A DNA stretch of 64,000 bases from DAOTXR01 sp034435375 (GCA_034435375.1 DAOTXR010000083.1:14268-78267); one strand, 5' to 3'; positions 31,825 to 42,038 are shown, counted from the stretch's first letter. The notes: a model not told the origin generated them from the letters alone. Translations and numbers: made by a program.

Positions 31825-34221
31825 ATGGTCGAATCGCCCACGCATGCACCTCACTCTGAAGCACACCTCGCCTGCCATCTGATCTTTGCCGCGCTCCTGT
31901 TGGCGGCCCTATTCGGGCTGGCCACGGGAAGCGCGCTTGACAAGTCCCCGGTTGTGGGTGAGGGGACAATCCTCGCCCCTGGTTGGGCGTTCTGGCGCAC
32001 TGGTCACCTGCTGGATTCTGGTCAGCCACTGTTGCCTGCCTTGATCGGCGGGCTGGGGATGATGCTGGAACCAGAACTGCCTGCGCCGACGCAGTTGGGC
32101 AGCTGGCAGTCTTCCGATGTCTCTGCCTTCAGCCGCGATTTGCTCTGGCAACAAGGGATCAATACCAACCGGACGATCTTCCTGGGGCGGCTGCCAACCA
32201 TCTGGCTGGCGGTCCTTCTGGGGGCGGTAATCTGGCGCTGGGGGCGCGAAAGCTATGGCCTGTTGAGCGCAGCAGTGGCACTGGGATTGTATGCTTTCTC
32301 ACCGACGGTGCTGGCGAGTGCCCATGTTGCAACCCCACACCTGCTGGCCGCCGCCTTGTACGTGACCGCACTTTATGCGTGGACGCGCACTCTGCACCGA
32401 AAGACGGCTGGCTGGCTGGTTGTGAGCGGGCTGACGCTGGGATCGGCGCTGTTGATGAACTCCCTGGCTGTGACCTTGCTGGCAGCTGTTCCTATTCTTG
32501 CAGCGATCTACGCCCGTCGAAATGGCCCTCTATCACTCAGGCGCCCTGCCCTGTTGGCGTCTCTTTTTGACGCCATAGGCAAGCTGCCGCTTGGGTGGCT
32601 GTGGTCGGTGCTGCTGGCATTGACTATGTTAGCTGTAGTCGCCGCACTGATGTTGTGGGGGACTGCAGCGCTGACTACGGGCCGCCTTGACCTAGAAATC
32701 CTCATCAGCAGCCTGTTGAGGTCTCTCAGATGGCCTCCAATTGTGGAACGCGCCTACCTGCTAGGGCGCTTTGCACCGGGTGGGTGGTGGTACTATCCGT
32801 TCATTGCGTTGGGAGTCAAGGTCCCCCTGCCTGCGCTGACGTTGATCTTTGCCGGCCTAACCGTGGCTGCTGCTCATGGCGTTGAGCGGGGCGAGTGGCA
32901 GCTACTGATCCCCACTGGGTTGTCACTTGGCCTGGCAGCTGTCATGCATGACAGTGGGGGGGGACGTTCGCTGCTGCCTGAGCTATGCCTGTTGTTTCTG
33001 TTCGCCTCGCGGCTGGTCGCCGATCGCGCCCAGCCTGGTTGGGCCGGGCTGGGCTTTACCGGTGTGCTGTGGATACCTGCGATCGTGACCGGTTTACTCG
33101 CTTTTCCCGATTATCTCTCATTTACTAACCTGTTGACCGAGGGGGCAGACGGCGCCTGGCAGGTAGTCGGCGGGCCGGACCTCGACCAGGGACAGGACCT
33201 CCTGGCGCTGTCAAACTACCTACGCCAGCATGGAGTGAGCCGTATCTACCTGAGTTACTACGGAGATGCCCCTCCATCTGCCTATGGAATCGATTACCTG
33301 GCGCTGCCCGGTGGATCGAAGCCGGAGGACGACATCCCACAGGCAGATTTTCCCCCGCTCAACCCTGCGCCGGGTCTGTATGTGATCAGCGCCAATCACG
33401 TGATCGGCATCCCAGAGGACATCCGTGACACCTTTGCCTACTTCCGCAACCAGATGCCTGTGACCCAGGTGGGCGGCAGCCTCTACGTTTACGAGGTGCT
33501 GCCGATTGCGTTGCCGGTCAGTGGCCGCGAAGGAGCATGGTTTGCCCAGTGTACAGCCCCCGATCCTGTAGAACGCGAGGAAACGCTGCGCTCGCTGACT
33601 GGCATTTCTGATTTGCGTGTGTTCAACTTCGATTGCCAACAGAGTCTGCCATTCCCGGATGGTCCTGGCTGGCTGCTGCTGCCTGCTGGGATCAACCCTG
33701 TGTTCGACTTGGGCCAGCCGAACTATACCGCTCGCTTTGAGGACGGGTCGCCGCGCTACCACGTGTGGCGGGTGGGTGCTCCGCCAGAGCCGCCGTCTTC
33801 GACGGTCGAGTTTCCTGCTGTGCCCCTGCCAGTACCGATTGCGGGGACCGTAGAGCTGCTTGGCTATCAGGTCAGTGCGACATCGCTCGCGCCGGGCGAG
33901 GAATTGGTGCTCAAGTCGTGGTGGCGTGTGCGCGAGCCGCCTTTACCGCCTGTTTCGTTGTTTGCCTACTTGCTTGCGCCGGATGGCTCTACACTCTATG
34001 CTGCTGATGGTGTGGGCGTGGTGGCGGAGAATTGGCGGCCTGGCACGATTATCATCCAACAGCATCGCTTCGCCATGAGCACAGAAATATCATCTGGAAG
34101 CTACACCCTGGCCGTTGGATTGAAGTCGCTCAGCACGGGTGAAGCCTATCCCGTATCGCAGGCCGGGGATCGGGTGGTGAGTCAGATCGTACTGCGCAGC
34201 GTGCAGGTCGAGGAGGAGTGA
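31825..34221 (+). CDS. GT-C-type membrane glycosyltransferase-like protein (GT39/PMT-like)
   Basis: 798 residues: about ten hydrophobic segments in the first 450 residues, then a large soluble C-terminal part that ends in a beta-rich domain (about 670-798). The first loop carries DKSPVVGEGTILAPGWAFWRTG, where GT-C enzymes normally have a catalytic Asp/Glu pair; here the acid is a single Glu, so activity is not assured. Relatives transfer sugars from polyprenyl phosphates on the outer face of the membrane. The stop overlaps the region of the next GT-C gene, suggesting one cell-envelope glycosylation unit. The substrate is unknown. Confidence 0.7.
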   Translation: MVESPTHAPHSEAHLACHLIFAALLLAALFGLATGSALDKSPVVGEGTILAPGWAFWRTGHLLDSGQPLLPALIGGLGMMLEPELPAPTQLGSWQSSDVSAFSRDLLWQQGINTNRTIFLGRLPTIWLAVLLGAVIWRWGRESYGLLSAAVALGLYAFSPTVLASAHVATPHLLAAALYVTALYAWTRTLHRKTAGWLVVSGLTLGSALLMNSLAVTLLAAVPILAAIYARRNGPLSLRRPALLASLFDAIGKLPLGWLWSVLLALTMLAVVAALMLWGTAALTTGRLDLEILISSLLRSLRWPPIVERAYLLGRFAPGGWWYYPFIALGVKVPLPALTLIFAGLTVAAAHGVERGEWQLLIPTGLSLGLAAVMHDSGGGRSLLPELCLLFLFASRLVADRAQPGWAGLGFTGVLWIPAIVTGLLAFPDYLSFTNLLTEGADGAWQVVGGPDLDQGQDLLALSNYLRQHGVSRIYLSYYGDAPPSAYGIDYLALPGGSKPEDDIPQADFPPLNPAPGLYVISANHVIGIPEDIRDTFAYFRNQMPVTQVGGSLYVYEVLPIALPVSGREGAWFAQCTAPDPVEREETLRSLTGISDLRVFNFDCQQSLPFPDGPGWLLLPAGINPVFDLGQPNYTARFEDGSPRYHVWRVGAPPEPPSSTVEFPAVPLPVPIAGTVELLGYQVSATSLAPGEELVLKSWWRVREPPLPPVSLFAYLLAPDGSTLYAADGVGVVAENWRPGTIIIQQHRFAMSTEISSGSYTLAVGLKSLSTGEAYPVSQAGDRVVSQIVLRSVQVEEE

Positions 34222-34262
34222 CGTTGAGGCTAGAGGGCGCCTGGATAAGTGAGGAAATCAGC

Positions 34263-35834
34263 ATGAAACGCGGCGTCTACATTGGAGGGCTGCTTCTGGC
34301 AATCTTGCTCCTGCTTGGTGGATCAGCCCTGCACACAGTGGCCGGTTACTCTGACAAGGACCTTTCGGGGCATGCCTGGGGAAGCGATGATGCCTACATC
34401 TCCTATCGCTATGCCAGGAATCTGGTTGAGGGGCACGGGTTGGTCTACAACGCCGGCGAACGGGTGGAGGGATACTCGAACTTTTTGTATACGCTGCTTA
34501 TCGCATTGGGGATGCTGGCCATTCCAGACCACAGAATCTACTACTTCTCGGTTGTGGTCAATGCGATATTTATGAGCGCAGCGCTGATCGTTTTCTCGCT
34601 GGCGATGCGGCGCAGGCATGGGAATGCCACGGGCCTTGTGGCTGCTTTTCTGTTCGCGCTGTTCCCGGCACTGTGGAGCTGGGTAGCCTCTGGGTTGGAG
34701 ACGCCGCTGATCGTCCTGCTCCAGATCATCATCTGGCTCAGCGCCGAGCGCTTGGTGGCCGAGGACGGCTCGCGCTCGCTTTCCCGCGGAGTGTTATGTG
34801 CAGCGATGGTCCTCTCGATCCTGGCGCGGGCCGATGGATTCATCGCGCCAGGGCTGGCCATCGGGTATCTCCTGCTCAAGCGGCGTTGGAAAGACGCCCT
34901 GTTCGGCGCAGCTGTCGTCGTAGTGACGGTCGGTGTGTATTTTGGATGGCGGATGGCCTACTATGGCTATCTGCTGCCCAATACCTACTATGCCAAAGTA
35001 GCTGGCCCGTTGTTCACACGCTTCAAGCTGGCGCTCAAGCAACTGATCCTCGAGTCGCCCTACAATGGGATGCTTCCCTACTTTGTGATCGTGTTACTGG
35101 CTGCCGACAAGCTGATTCTCGACTTTCTCCGAGAACGGCGGCAGGCAATCCAGAAAGTCGGTTTTGAGTTGGTCTTTGCAGCGGGCCTGATGGCTACCTG
35201 GTTCTACATTGGCGGAGATCGCTTCCGCGAGCGGTTCTTGGTAGTCATTTTTGCTTTGGGCCTTTCGCTGTTCTTTAAGCTGAACCTGTCGGGTGTGGCG
35301 CGGTGGCAGATCATGGGAGTGGTCGTGCCAGTGCTGCTCATGTTTCACGTGCTGCCCTTCGCCCGCGATCCGCGCTTTGATTACATGCTAGATAAGTATG
35401 ATCGCTGGGTCCTGCTGGGAGAATACCTGGGCGAGCACCATTCGGGTCAGGTGTTGGCCATCGATGCAGCCGGCAAGGTTCCGTTTTACTCCAGGCTTGA
35501 GACCATCGATATGTTGGGATTGAATGACGAGACCATCGGCCACATGCCGGTTGAAGAGTTCCTGGCCGCTGGCCACACCAAGTTCGACCCTGAGTATGTT
35601 TTCTCTCGCTCGCCCGATCTGATCGCTGCCTGGTTAAACCCCGATCTCAACATGGATTGGGGGCTGGATCGAGCACGCTATGAGGTCGAGGGCTACCGGC
35701 TGCGCTATGTGGTCAACGGCGAGAAGGTTGCCCAGGAGGACAACATCATCGATGTGAGCGACATGGGACCAGAGCAGATCATAGCCCTGGTCAATCAGGG
35801 CTATGACTATGGTGTGCTTGAAAGGCAGCCCTGA
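34263..35834 (+). CDS. GT-C-type membrane glycosyltransferase-like protein (AftB-like motif)
   Basis: 523 residues from the ATG at 34263, which has GAGGAAATCAGC before it; an earlier GTG at 34218 lacks a site. After one helix comes SDDAYISYRYARNLVEGHG and ERVEGYSNFLYTL, the first-loop signature of a widespread GT-C group that includes arabinofuranosyltransferases of the AftB type. About nine more membrane segments follow, then a soluble tail (about 380-523). It probably transfers a sugar to a cell-surface polymer or lipid outside the membrane. Same strand as the previous gene, 41 bases apart. Confidence 0.75.
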   Translation: MKRGVYIGGLLLAILLLLGGSALHTVAGYSDKDLSGHAWGSDDAYISYRYARNLVEGHGLVYNAGERVEGYSNFLYTLLIALGMLAIPDHRIYYFSVVVNAIFMSAALIVFSLAMRRRHGNATGLVAAFLFALFPALWSWVASGLETPLIVLLQIIIWLSAERLVAEDGSRSLSRGVLCAAMVLSILARADGFIAPGLAIGYLLLKRRWKDALFGAAVVVVTVGVYFGWRMAYYGYLLPNTYYAKVAGPLFTRFKLALKQLILESPYNGMLPYFVIVLLAADKLILDFLRERRQAIQKVGFELVFAAGLMATWFYIGGDRFRERFLVVIFALGLSLFFKLNLSGVARWQIMGVVVPVLLMFHVLPFARDPRFDYMLDKYDRWVLLGEYLGEHHSGQVLAIDAAGKVPFYSRLETIDMLGLNDETIGHMPVEEFLAAGHTKFDPEYVFSRSPDLIAAWLNPDLNMDWGLDRARYEVEGYRLRYVVNGEKVAQEDNIIDVSDMGPEQIIALVNQGYDYGVLERQP

Positions 35835-35845
35835 CAACAACCTGC

Positions 35846-36295
35846 TCAGAGTTTCTTGTGGAATGTGTATGACGTCTTGATGACCTGATAGCCCAGAGCG
35901 GTGTAAAATCGATGTGCACTCTCACGAACAATGTTCGAGCGGAGGCGGATCTCGTCGCAGCCATTTTCGCAAGCCCACCTCTCGGCAGCCTGCATCAGAA
36001 GTTGCCCTGCCCCGTTGCGGCGGTGATTGACGTCGACGACTAGCCCACCTATCTCGACGAACCTGTCACACACCATCAGGCGGCTCACATAAGCGTGCAC
36101 CCAGCCGATTACCTCACCGGTGGATGTCTCTGCGACATAGACCACCGACTCGTCTGTCTGCACATTTCCGAGCCGCTCCACGACATCAGAGGGGAGGGTA
36201 GGGTAGCCTAACTGATCGCACAGCGATGCTAGCCGGTCAGCATCTTCTGGGCGGGCAATACGGACCACGAACGTGCGGCTTGGTTCTGGCTTCAC
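35846..36295 (-). CDS. GNAT family N-acetyltransferase
   Basis: 149 residues from a GTG at 36293-36295 that has GGAGG seven bases upstream; the longer frame is not coding. The acetyl-CoA-binding signature VDVNHRRNGAGQLLMQAAERWA (motif A) follows IGGLVVD. FYTALGYQ is motif B. The acceptor is unknown; the size and N-terminal RPEDADRL-type start are ordinary for small-molecule or protein acetyltransferases. Convergent with the glycosyltransferase gene. Confidence 0.87.
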   Translation of the reverse strand: MKPEPSRTFVVRIARPEDADRLASLCDQLGYPTLPSDVVERLGNVQTDESVVYVAETSTGEVIGWVHAYVSRLMVCDRFVEIGGLVVDVNHRRNGAGQLLMQAAERWACENGCDEIRLRSNIVRESAHRFYTALGYQVIKTSYTFHKKL

Positions 36296-36443
36296 ACTGT
36301 ACCCTCCACGGTTAAGCGGCTGTCTGGGGCAAATGGCAATGGGCCAATGGAATAGGCCCTCGGCTGTTCTTAAAAGAGGACCCTCCCTGGGGCCACTGCC
36401 TGCGGGAGGGTTGTCGTCTTGGGGCCGGCAGGTAAGTTGGGCA

Positions 36444-37175
36444 TCAGTGGCTGGGTGTGTCAGGGAACGTGTATGGGCAACGATCCCGTTCTTCCTGCCC
36501 AGCGCCGCCGCCATTGCTATAGTAGTGGTTTATCCCATCGAACATGGCCTGAGCGATCGCCTGGCGGCGTGAAGTTGGGCCTGTGTCAAGCAACAACTGG
36601 GCCTCACTATTGTTTGTAATAAACACTGGCTCCACCAACACGCCTGGCATCTCTGAGCACATCAGTATCCCGGCGTCGAATCGGCCCACCCCTAGGTCCC
36701 TGAAGCGCCACGTAACCACCGGATCGCTGCTGAGTGCGGGATACAGGGCATCGTAGATGGCTTGAGCTAATGGCTTGTCATCATAGTAATAGAGCACCAG
36801 CGTCCCATCAATCCGCTCGCTAGGCGAGCCGTTGGCATGAATGGAGATCAGCAGATCGGCGCCGACCTTGTTGCAGTAGGTATAACGCACATCTTTAGGT
36901 ATGTTGGTGTTGTCGGTGCGGGTCATCTCCACACGATAGCCTGCGCCCTCCAGCAAAGCCTTGAGGCGAAAAGCTATGTCCAGGTTGAACTCGTCCTCAG
37001 TCAGCCGGTGTCTGGCATTGTACGTGCCAGTGCTGCTGCCGTGTCCAGGATCGAGGCAGATGATCGCTGGTCCTGTCTCCTGGGCTATCGCTGGCTGTGC
37101 CAGGAAAAGGGCCGATGACATCATCCCAAGAGCCAAGACGGCGGCTGCGGAGACCAGGATGGAGCGTTTGTTCAA
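36444..37175 (-). CDS. Secreted N-acetylmuramoyl-L-alanine amidase (Amidase_3)
   Basis: 243 residues with a signal peptide (1-31, AIA/Q cleavage). Zinc and catalytic residues are all present: LDPGHG (His), EDEFNLDIA (Glu), ISIHANGSP (His) and VLVEPVFITN (Glu). It cuts the amide between MurNAc and the peptide in peptidoglycan, outside the membrane. No SPOR or other targeting domain is attached. A 148-base gap separates it from the acetyltransferase. Confidence 0.92.
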   Translation of the reverse strand: MNKRSILVSAAAVLALGMMSSALFLAQPAIAQETGPAIICLDPGHGSSTGTYNARHRLTEDEFNLDIAFRLKALLEGAGYRVEMTRTDNTNIPKDVRYTYCNKVGADLLISIHANGSPSERIDGTLVLYYYDDKPLAQAIYDALYPALSSDPVVTWRFRDLGVGRFDAGILMCSEMPGVLVEPVFITNNSEAQLLLDTGPTSRRQAIAQAMFDGINHYYSNGGGAGQEERDRCPYTFPDTPSH

Positions 37176-37221
37176 AGTTCATGTCCTTTCCCGTGTTGCT
37201 GGCGAATAGGGCCTGAGCTGA

Positions 37222-38664
37222 CTATTCCCGCATGGCCTCTAACCGCTGACGAAGCATCTCACTGACCATCTGGGCATTGGCCTTGCCCTGCGTCTCACGC
37301 ATCACCTGCCCGACAAACCAGCCAAGCAGGCCCTGTTTGCCACCGAGGTAGCCCTGGACCTCCTTGGGGTTGCTGGCGATCACGCGATCTACCATTGCCT
37401 CAAGTGCATTGGCGTCGCTGATCTGGGCCAGGCCCTTCTCTGCGACAATGTCCTGTGCGCCTCGGCCCGTCGCGAACATCTCGCCCAGTACATCTTTGGC
37501 AGTGTTAATGTTGATCGCGCCACGCTCGATCAAGCCAATCATCTCGACCAGCGCCTGCGGCGACACCTTTAGTGCGTCGACCTCGACGTTTTCGGCATTC
37601 ATCAGGCGGAACAACTCGCCGGTCACCCAGTTGGCCACCGCCTTAGGATCGCCGCCGGCAGCCAAAGCTGCCTCGTAGTAGTCGGCTACTGCCTTGTCAC
37701 TGACCAGCACGCTGGCATCCTGCCGTGACAACCCGAACTGCGTCATGAAGCGTTCGCGCCTGGCGTCAGGCAGCTCGGGCAGCCGGGCCTCGATCTCTGC
37801 TACCCACTCACGGCTGATGCGCAGCGGCGGCAGGTCTGGCTCTGGGAAGTAACGATAGTCGTCAGCGTACTCCTTGCTGCGCTGAGGATGGGTGGTGCCC
37901 TCAGCTTCGTCAAAGCCCAGCGTCTGCTGCACGACCGTGCCGCCTGTCTCGTAAAGCTTGATCTGACGGGCAATCTCGTAACGGCAGGCCCTCACCAATG
38001 AGCGGATGCTGTTCAGATTCTTGATCTCCGTCCGCGTATTGAGAGAGGTCGAGCCGACCGGACGCACCGAAATATTGGCCTCGAAGCGCAGTACGCCCTT
38101 GCTCATGTCCCCATGATTGACGCCCAAGTAAACCAGGATAGCCCGCAGTTTGCGGGCATAGGCCTCAACTTCTTCCACAGATCGCAAGTCCGGCTCGGAG
38201 ACAATCTCCAGCAACGGCACCCCAGCCCGGTTGAGATCGATCAGACTGTAGTCGCCCTTGTGGAACGATTTGCCGGTGTCCTCTTCGAGGTGGGCGCGGG
38301 TAATGCCAATGCGCCTGATCTGCCCCCCCTGCTCGATCTCCAGCCACCCACGACTGGCCAGCGGATGTTCATACTGACTGATCTGGTATCCTTTAGGCAG
38401 GTCGGGATAGAAGTACGATTTTCGGGCGAACATATTGAATTCATTGATCGTGCAGTGCAGCGCCAGCCCAACCATGATGGCGTATTCGACCGCCTGCCGG
38501 TTGATCACCGGCAGAGTGCCAGGTTGAGCCGTGCATACGGGGCAGATGTAAGTGTTCGGCTCGGCTTGAGTGGTATCAACGACCTCGCATGAGCAGAACA
38601 TCTTGGAGCGAGTCAGCAGCTCAGCATGGACCTCAAGGCCGATCACAGGTTCATAGTGCGTCAT
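37222..38664 (-). CDS. gatB: Aspartyl/glutamyl-tRNA amidotransferase subunit B
   Basis: 480 residues from the ATG at 38662-38664, the normal GatB length; upstream frame is non-coding. Conserved segments: YEPVIGLEVHAELLT, CSCEVVDTTQAEPNT, YPDLPKGYQISQYE, and the C-terminal YqeY-like tail (VMRETQGKANAQMVSEML). It forms GatCAB, converting Glu-tRNA(Gln) or Asp-tRNA(Asn) to the amidated form. gatA and gatC are not in the window, so the subunits are dispersed. The four zinc-type Cys (CSC and CPVC) are present. Confidence 0.96.
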   Translation of the reverse strand: MTHYEPVIGLEVHAELLTRSKMFCSCEVVDTTQAEPNTYICPVCTAQPGTLPVINRQAVEYAIMVGLALHCTINEFNMFARKSYFYPDLPKGYQISQYEHPLASRGWLEIEQGGQIRRIGITRAHLEEDTGKSFHKGDYSLIDLNRAGVPLLEIVSEPDLRSVEEVEAYARKLRAILVYLGVNHGDMSKGVLRFEANISVRPVGSTSLNTRTEIKNLNSIRSLVRACRYEIARQIKLYETGGTVVQQTLGFDEAEGTTHPQRSKEYADDYRYFPEPDLPPLRISREWVAEIEARLPELPDARRERFMTQFGLSRQDASVLVSDKAVADYYEAALAAGGDPKAVANWVTGELFRLMNAENVEVDALKVSPQALVEMIGLIERGAININTAKDVLGEMFATGRGAQDIVAEKGLAQISDANALEAMVDRVIASNPKEVQGYLGGKQGLLGWFVGQVMRETQGKANAQMVSEMLRQRLEAMRE

Positions 38665-38827
38665 GAGTCTGTTCCAATCGGGCGGCTGTGTATGGCCACG
38701 ATTATACCACAGCCCTGCTGGTTGATAGGAATGTGGCCGCCAGGTGACAAAGTATTGTCCTTCTCGGTCAGAAGGGAATGAAAGGAATCTTGAAGTGCGT
38801 TGATTGAATTTTGAGATGGCTCTAGGC

Positions 38828-38860
38828 AAGACCGCGCTGTCAGGGCAACAGCGCGGTCTT
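38828..38860. terminator. Hairpin terminator, 13-bp stem
   Basis: AAGACCGCGCTGT (38828-38840) pairs perfectly with ACAGCGCGGTCTT (38848-38860) around a 7-base loop. It lies just beyond the stop of the membrane protein gene at 38892 and ahead of gatB. No long T-tract, but the stem is strong. Confidence 0.65.
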
Positions 38861-38891
38861 CAAGCGGGATGGGGTGCGAGAGTCTCGTACC

Positions 38892-39839
38892 TCAGACAGC
38901 GGGAGCTACGTCAGCCGAAGATCGGCTCAGGCCGGTCCAGTGACGCCAGCCGAGCGTCCACATTGTCGAGAAGTAAGCCTCAACAACGCCACTGAACAAC
39001 AGCGCCACTGGCCACAGGACACATGCACATAGGGCAACGATGATACCCGGCCCCAGGAGTACCAAGAACAGCGCAATGTTGATTGCAATCTGGATCAGGA
39101 ACAGAATCAACACCTCGCCGACGTTTTCGCGTAGAATCTGCCAGCCCCGGCTGTAGGAGTCGAAGACTCCCTTGTCTTCGAGCATACAGGCTCGCTCGGC
39201 AAAGGTGCGCAGCAAGCCGAGGATCAATGACGTTACCCCAGCCACACACAGAATGGCGAAGGCTGTCGCGCCTAGGCCGATGCCTGCGGGCAACATAGCC
39301 TGCTCATCAAGCGTCTTAGTCATGTTGACAAAGCCGCCCAGCAAGCCTGCGTTGGTGATGACCATCACTAGGATGGGGAGAGCCGGCAGAAGACTGATGC
39401 CGAGCAGACGCCAGCCTCTTGCCCAGCCCGCACGCCATGCCTCGGCGAAGGATGATGCGCCCCTCGCCTCGATGGCATTCACCCCTGCCACCAAGCCGCC
39501 GCGTGCGATGGTCGAAACGGCCCACAGCACCACAAAAACTGCTGCCACCAGACACATGAGCGCCACACCGATCCCTGCTCCAACGGCCAGGAAAGGTGCG
39601 GCTTCCTCGAATTCCGGTCTCTGAAATTCTTCCTGGAGAGAACGGAAAGGATCGAAATCGCCCTGGGAGGGGTTAAAGCCCTCGTACTCCTCCTGCTCGA
39701 TCTGATAGCCGGTGTCACTCCCGCCGCTGCTCGGCGGGGTGTTACCGCTGCCCAGCGCCACCAGCACGCCGAGCAAGATCAGCCACTTGTGCTTCCATAT
39801 AATATCCCATGCCTTGCGCAATAAGGTGCCGTAATCCAT
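38892..39839 (-). CDS. Polytopic membrane protein of unknown function
   Basis: 315 residues. One N-terminal helix (about 18-32) is followed by an acidic, Gln-rich loop (QIEQEEYEGFNPSQGDF) and then about five helices between 80 and 300. RGGLVAGVNAIEARG and SFAEAWRAGWARGW recall DUF4013-like or glycerophosphodiester phosphodiesterase membrane-domain proteins, but I cannot assign a family. It is transcribed towards gatB and ends at a strong hairpin. The guaA gene lies 45 bases upstream on the same strand. Confidence 0.65.
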   Translation of the reverse strand: MDYGTLLRKAWDIIWKHKWLILLGVLVALGSGNTPPSSGGSDTGYQIEQEEYEGFNPSQGDFDPFRSLQEEFQRPEFEEAAPFLAVGAGIGVALMCLVAAVFVVLWAVSTIARGGLVAGVNAIEARGASSFAEAWRAGWARGWRLLGISLLPALPILVMVITNAGLLGGFVNMTKTLDEQAMLPAGIGLGATAFAILCVAGVTSLILGLLRTFAERACMLEDKGVFDSYSRGWQILRENVGEVLILFLIQIAINIALFLVLLGPGIIVALCACVLWPVALLFSGVVEAYFSTMWTLGWRHWTGLSRSSADVAPAV

Positions 39840-39884
39840 AGAGTTCTCCGCCTGATTAGTATCGGATCCTGCATACTTATACGT

Positions 39885-41441
39885 TTATTCCCACTCAATC
39901 GTCGCAGGCGGTTTGCTGGTTACGTCGTAAACCACCCGGTTGACCCCTGGGACTTCGTTGACAATCCGCTGGCTGACCCTGGCCAGCAGATCGTGCGGGA
40001 GCCGTGCCCAGTCGGCGGTCATGAAATCATCGGTGGTCACAGCTCGCAGCGCCACGGTCTCGGCATAAGTGCGATGATCGCCCATCACGCCCACGCTTTG
40101 CACCGGCAGCAGCACCGCAAAAGCCTGGGCTGTGTCATCTCTCAGCAGCCCTGCAGCCTGGAGTTCGCTCGTAAAGATCGCGTCAGCCGCCCGCAGCCTC
40201 TCCAGTCGATCCCAGGTGATCTCCCCCAGGCAGCGCACAGCCAATCCTGGCCCTGGGAACGGCTGTCGCCAGACGATCTCCTCTGACAGGCCCAGCGTCT
40301 CGCCCACCCGCCGCACTTCATCCTTGAAGAGATACCGCAGTGGCTCGACCAGCCTGAATGGCATGTCAGCCGGCAGTCCGGCGACGTTGTGGTGGGACTT
40401 GATACGGTGGGCATCGGGTCGATCTGGCGCAGCCGACTCGATGACGTCCGGGTAGATTGTCCCCTGCGCGAGATAGCCGATCTCCCCCGTCTCAGCGGCG
40501 ATACGCCTGGCTTGCTGCTCGAAAGTCCGCACGAACAGCTCGCCGATGATCTTGCGCTTCGCCTCCGGGTCAGTGATGCCCGCCAGGGCTTCCAGGAAGT
40601 CCTCCACAGCGGAGACGGCGATCAGGTTGAGACCCATTGCCTGCTGGAAGGTGCCGATCACCTGCTCAGCCTCGCCCTGGCGCAATAGCCCGTGGTCGAT
40701 GAAGATACTCACTAGGCGGTCGCCGATAGCCCGGTGCAGCAGGGCGGCCACCACCGACGAATCCACTCCACCCGAAAGGCCCAGCAGTACACGCCCGTCG
40801 CCCACCTGTTGGCGAATTTGCGTAATGGCTTCATCAATGAACGCTCCTGGAGTCCAGTCGGGCACACAGCCACACACCTTGAGGGCGAAGTTAGCCAGGA
40901 TGGTGGTTCCACGTGGCGTGTGCGAGACCTCTGGATGGAACTGGATGCCGTAGATAGGACGCGATGAGCTGCCCATAGCTGCCACCGGCGAGTTATCCGT
41001 GTGGCCCAGTGGCTCGAAGCCGGGGGGAGGTTGGTCGATGCGGTCGCCATGGCTCATCCACACCTGAAGATCGGAGGGCAGATCAGCCCACAGGAGAGAC
41101 CCAGCCCGGATGTGCAGGTCCGCCGGACCGTATTCGCGGGCCTGAGCCGATGCCACACGCCCTCCCAGGGTGTGAGCAATCAACTGCATCCCGTAGCAGA
41201 TACCCAGGACCGGCACCCCTGATCCAAGCACGTAGGGCGGCAGCGTTGGCGCGCCAGACTCATATACGCTGTCCGGGCCGCCTGACAGAATAAAGCCTTT
41301 GGGGCTGATACCTAACACGCGCTCGGCAGGGGCGTTCCATGCAAATAGCTCGCTGTATACGCCGATCTCGCGCAGCCGACGCGCGATCAGCTGGGCGGTC
41401 TGCGAGCCATAGTCCAGCACGACAATCGTATCGTGAGGCAT
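39885..41441 (-). CDS. guaA: GMP synthase (glutamine-hydrolysing)
   Basis: 518 residues. The class I glutamine amidotransferase domain (1-190) has GICYGMQ with the catalytic Cys, and FHPEVSHT with the His and Glu. The ATP-pyrophosphatase domain (about 205-390) has LSGGVDSSV. The C-terminal dimer domain ends KPPATIEWE, the usual end of GuaA. It converts XMP to GMP. It lies 21 bases after xpt, giving a guanine salvage and synthesis operon. Confidence 0.97.
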   Translation of the reverse strand: MPHDTIVVLDYGSQTAQLIARRLREIGVYSELFAWNAPAERVLGISPKGFILSGGPDSVYESGAPTLPPYVLGSGVPVLGICYGMQLIAHTLGGRVASAQAREYGPADLHIRAGSLLWADLPSDLQVWMSHGDRIDQPPPGFEPLGHTDNSPVAAMGSSSRPIYGIQFHPEVSHTPRGTTILANFALKVCGCVPDWTPGAFIDEAITQIRQQVGDGRVLLGLSGGVDSSVVAALLHRAIGDRLVSIFIDHGLLRQGEAEQVIGTFQQAMGLNLIAVSAVEDFLEALAGITDPEAKRKIIGELFVRTFEQQARRIAAETGEIGYLAQGTIYPDVIESAAPDRPDAHRIKSHHNVAGLPADMPFRLVEPLRYLFKDEVRRVGETLGLSEEIVWRQPFPGPGLAVRCLGEITWDRLERLRAADAIFTSELQAAGLLRDDTAQAFAVLLPVQSVGVMGDHRTYAETVALRAVTTDDFMTADWARLPHDLLARVSQRIVNEVPGVNRVVYDVTSKPPATIEWE

Positions 41442-41462
41442 CAGCGCCTCCTGGAAATCGCC

Positions 41463-42038
41463 TCAGTCATCGGCAAACACGATCCGATCGCCTGTCATCT
41501 CAGTGATGATGACCAGCGACTCAACGCGCGGGCAACAGTCACCCAGAAATTCACGCCCACCTTCGAAGGTCTTCTCAATGACACACGCCACGCCGACCAC
41601 CTCCGCCCTGGCCTGCTTGACAAGCCGCGCCAGGGCATGTATCGTCTTACCGGAGGCCAGAAAGTCATCCACGATTAGAATACGGTCGTTGGGCTGGAGG
41701 AACTCCGGCGATACCATCAACAGCGTCTCGCCGCCCTTGGTGTGTGAGGGTGCGCTCTCAACATAGACCGGCTCTTTCATTGTGATCGGTTTGCGCTTGC
41801 GGGCGTATACAATCGGCACCTTGAGTTGCAAACCGGCCATCAGCGCCGGGCCAATGCCCGACACTTCGGCAGTCAGAATGCGCGTGATGTGCTCTCCGGC
41901 AAAACGCTGTGCAATCTCCTGTCCAATGGCCCACATCACATCGGGATACATCTGATGGTTGAGGATGCTGTCGATCTTGAGGATACCGTTGCCCAGATTT
42001 CTGCCCTCGGTTAGGATTAGCTGTTTCAGTTTCTCCAT
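41463..42038 (-). CDS. xpt: Xanthine phosphoribosyltransferase
   Basis: 191 residues. KLKQLILTEGRNLGNGILKIDSILNHQ at the start and the PRPP loop ILIVDDFLASGKT (about 125-137) identify Xpt. VYARKRKP is a further family segment. It salvages xanthine to XMP, the substrate of GuaA encoded next. The 120-base upstream region, shared with the divergent archease gene, shows no purine riboswitch features by eye. Confidence 0.95.
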   Translation of the reverse strand: MEKLKQLILTEGRNLGNGILKIDSILNHQMYPDVMWAIGQEIAQRFAGEHITRILTAEVSGIGPALMAGLQLKVPIVYARKRKPITMKEPVYVESAPSHTKGGETLLMVSPEFLQPNDRILIVDDFLASGKTIHALARLVKQARAEVVGVACVIEKTFEGGREFLGDCCPRVESLVIITEMTGDRIVFADD